64,000 nt of DNA from Piper betle (taxonomy: Eukaryota > Streptophyta > Magnoliopsida > Piperales > Piperaceae). A program made the translations under genes and the position numbers. The notes under the pieces are model-generated. The model was not told the DNA's origin and did no database searches. It worked only from the letters and a program-made list of their open reading frames with translations. Position 1 is the first letter of the stretch. Every line of letters begins with the position of its first letter. The stretch lies in NCBI GenBank assembly GCA_033002965.1, contig JAURVB010014088.1:56001-120000 (forward strand), in the 5' to 3' direction. Positions 63,870-64,000 of this stretch are shown here, piece by piece.

Positions 63870-64000
63870 AGTCGCCGGCGGCGCAAAGGGAGGGGGTGGG
63901 GGTTTAACTTTTAAATAGTGGAAGGGTTTTGTAGTTTAACTAACTCGGGCGGCTTTTTTTACTTTTTTTATTTTTTTACTTTTCTTAAAAAAGTTTATTA
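63870..64000. other. 5' flank of TOZ
   Basis: Short leader and promoter sequence; TOZ is transcribed leftwards from here. The window ends before other features appear. Confidence 0.5.

Overview
This 64 kb window is plant nuclear DNA, almost certainly from a flowering plant and probably a monocot. The evidence is multi-exon genes with short coding exons and AT-rich introns, plant-specific families (PBL kinase, XS-domain protein, KASH-type ARM protein, pectate lyase, LRR receptor-like protein), plant TRIM and large-LTR retroelement debris, and very GC-rich first exons in several genes (XS protein, RRP6-like, TOZ) next to AT-rich later exons, a gradient typical of many monocots. I cannot name the species. 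No virus, plasmid, CRISPR array or bacterial-type operon is present.

Left part (0-25 kb). A VDAC porin gene (-, 465-2786) is followed by a plant-specific Cys-rich-tailed protein of unknown function (+, 3723-4912) whose 3' end is tandemly duplicated. An orphan terminal exon lies at 5854-6004 (-). A 2,959-bp solo LTR (7401-10359) is bounded by a perfect 5-bp target duplication, and a broken pectate lyase pseudogene follows (-, 11715-12185). Then come ribosomal protein eL34 (+, 14464-16233), a PBL16-like receptor-like cytoplasmic kinase (+, 18845-21367) and a small conserved Cys-rich protein of unknown function (+, 23303-24523).

Middle (25-43 kb). A decayed LRR receptor-like protein pseudogene (-, about 24993-26420) is followed by an XS-domain protein of the SGS3-related class (-, 28070-32805), a 2-kb AT-rich gap, and the TATA-box-binding protein gene (+, CDS 36278-42198). 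The 4.3-kb first coding intron of TBP is filled with TRIM-like miniature retroelements.

Right part (44-64 kb). An RRP6-like nuclear exosome 3'-5' exonuclease (+, 44482-50360), a SINE1/2-like ARM-repeat KASH protein of the nuclear envelope (+, about 51325-54305), and the WD40 U3 snoRNP protein TORMOZ/UTP13 (-, 55327-63866), which has two GC-AG introns.

Most genes are unrelated housekeeping genes. eL34, RRP6L and TOZ all serve ribosome or RNA metabolism, but nothing shows co-regulation. The most notable pattern is that four otherwise well-conserved genes in the right half (XS, RRP6L, SINE-like, TOZ) carry isolated one- or two-base frame breaks, six to seven in total. Residual assembly indels are the simplest explanation, though real lesions cannot be excluded. 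I found no clearly new biological system. The TRIM cluster in TBP, the TBP stop codon that overlaps a perfect splice donor, and two conserved proteins of unknown function are the leads most worth following.
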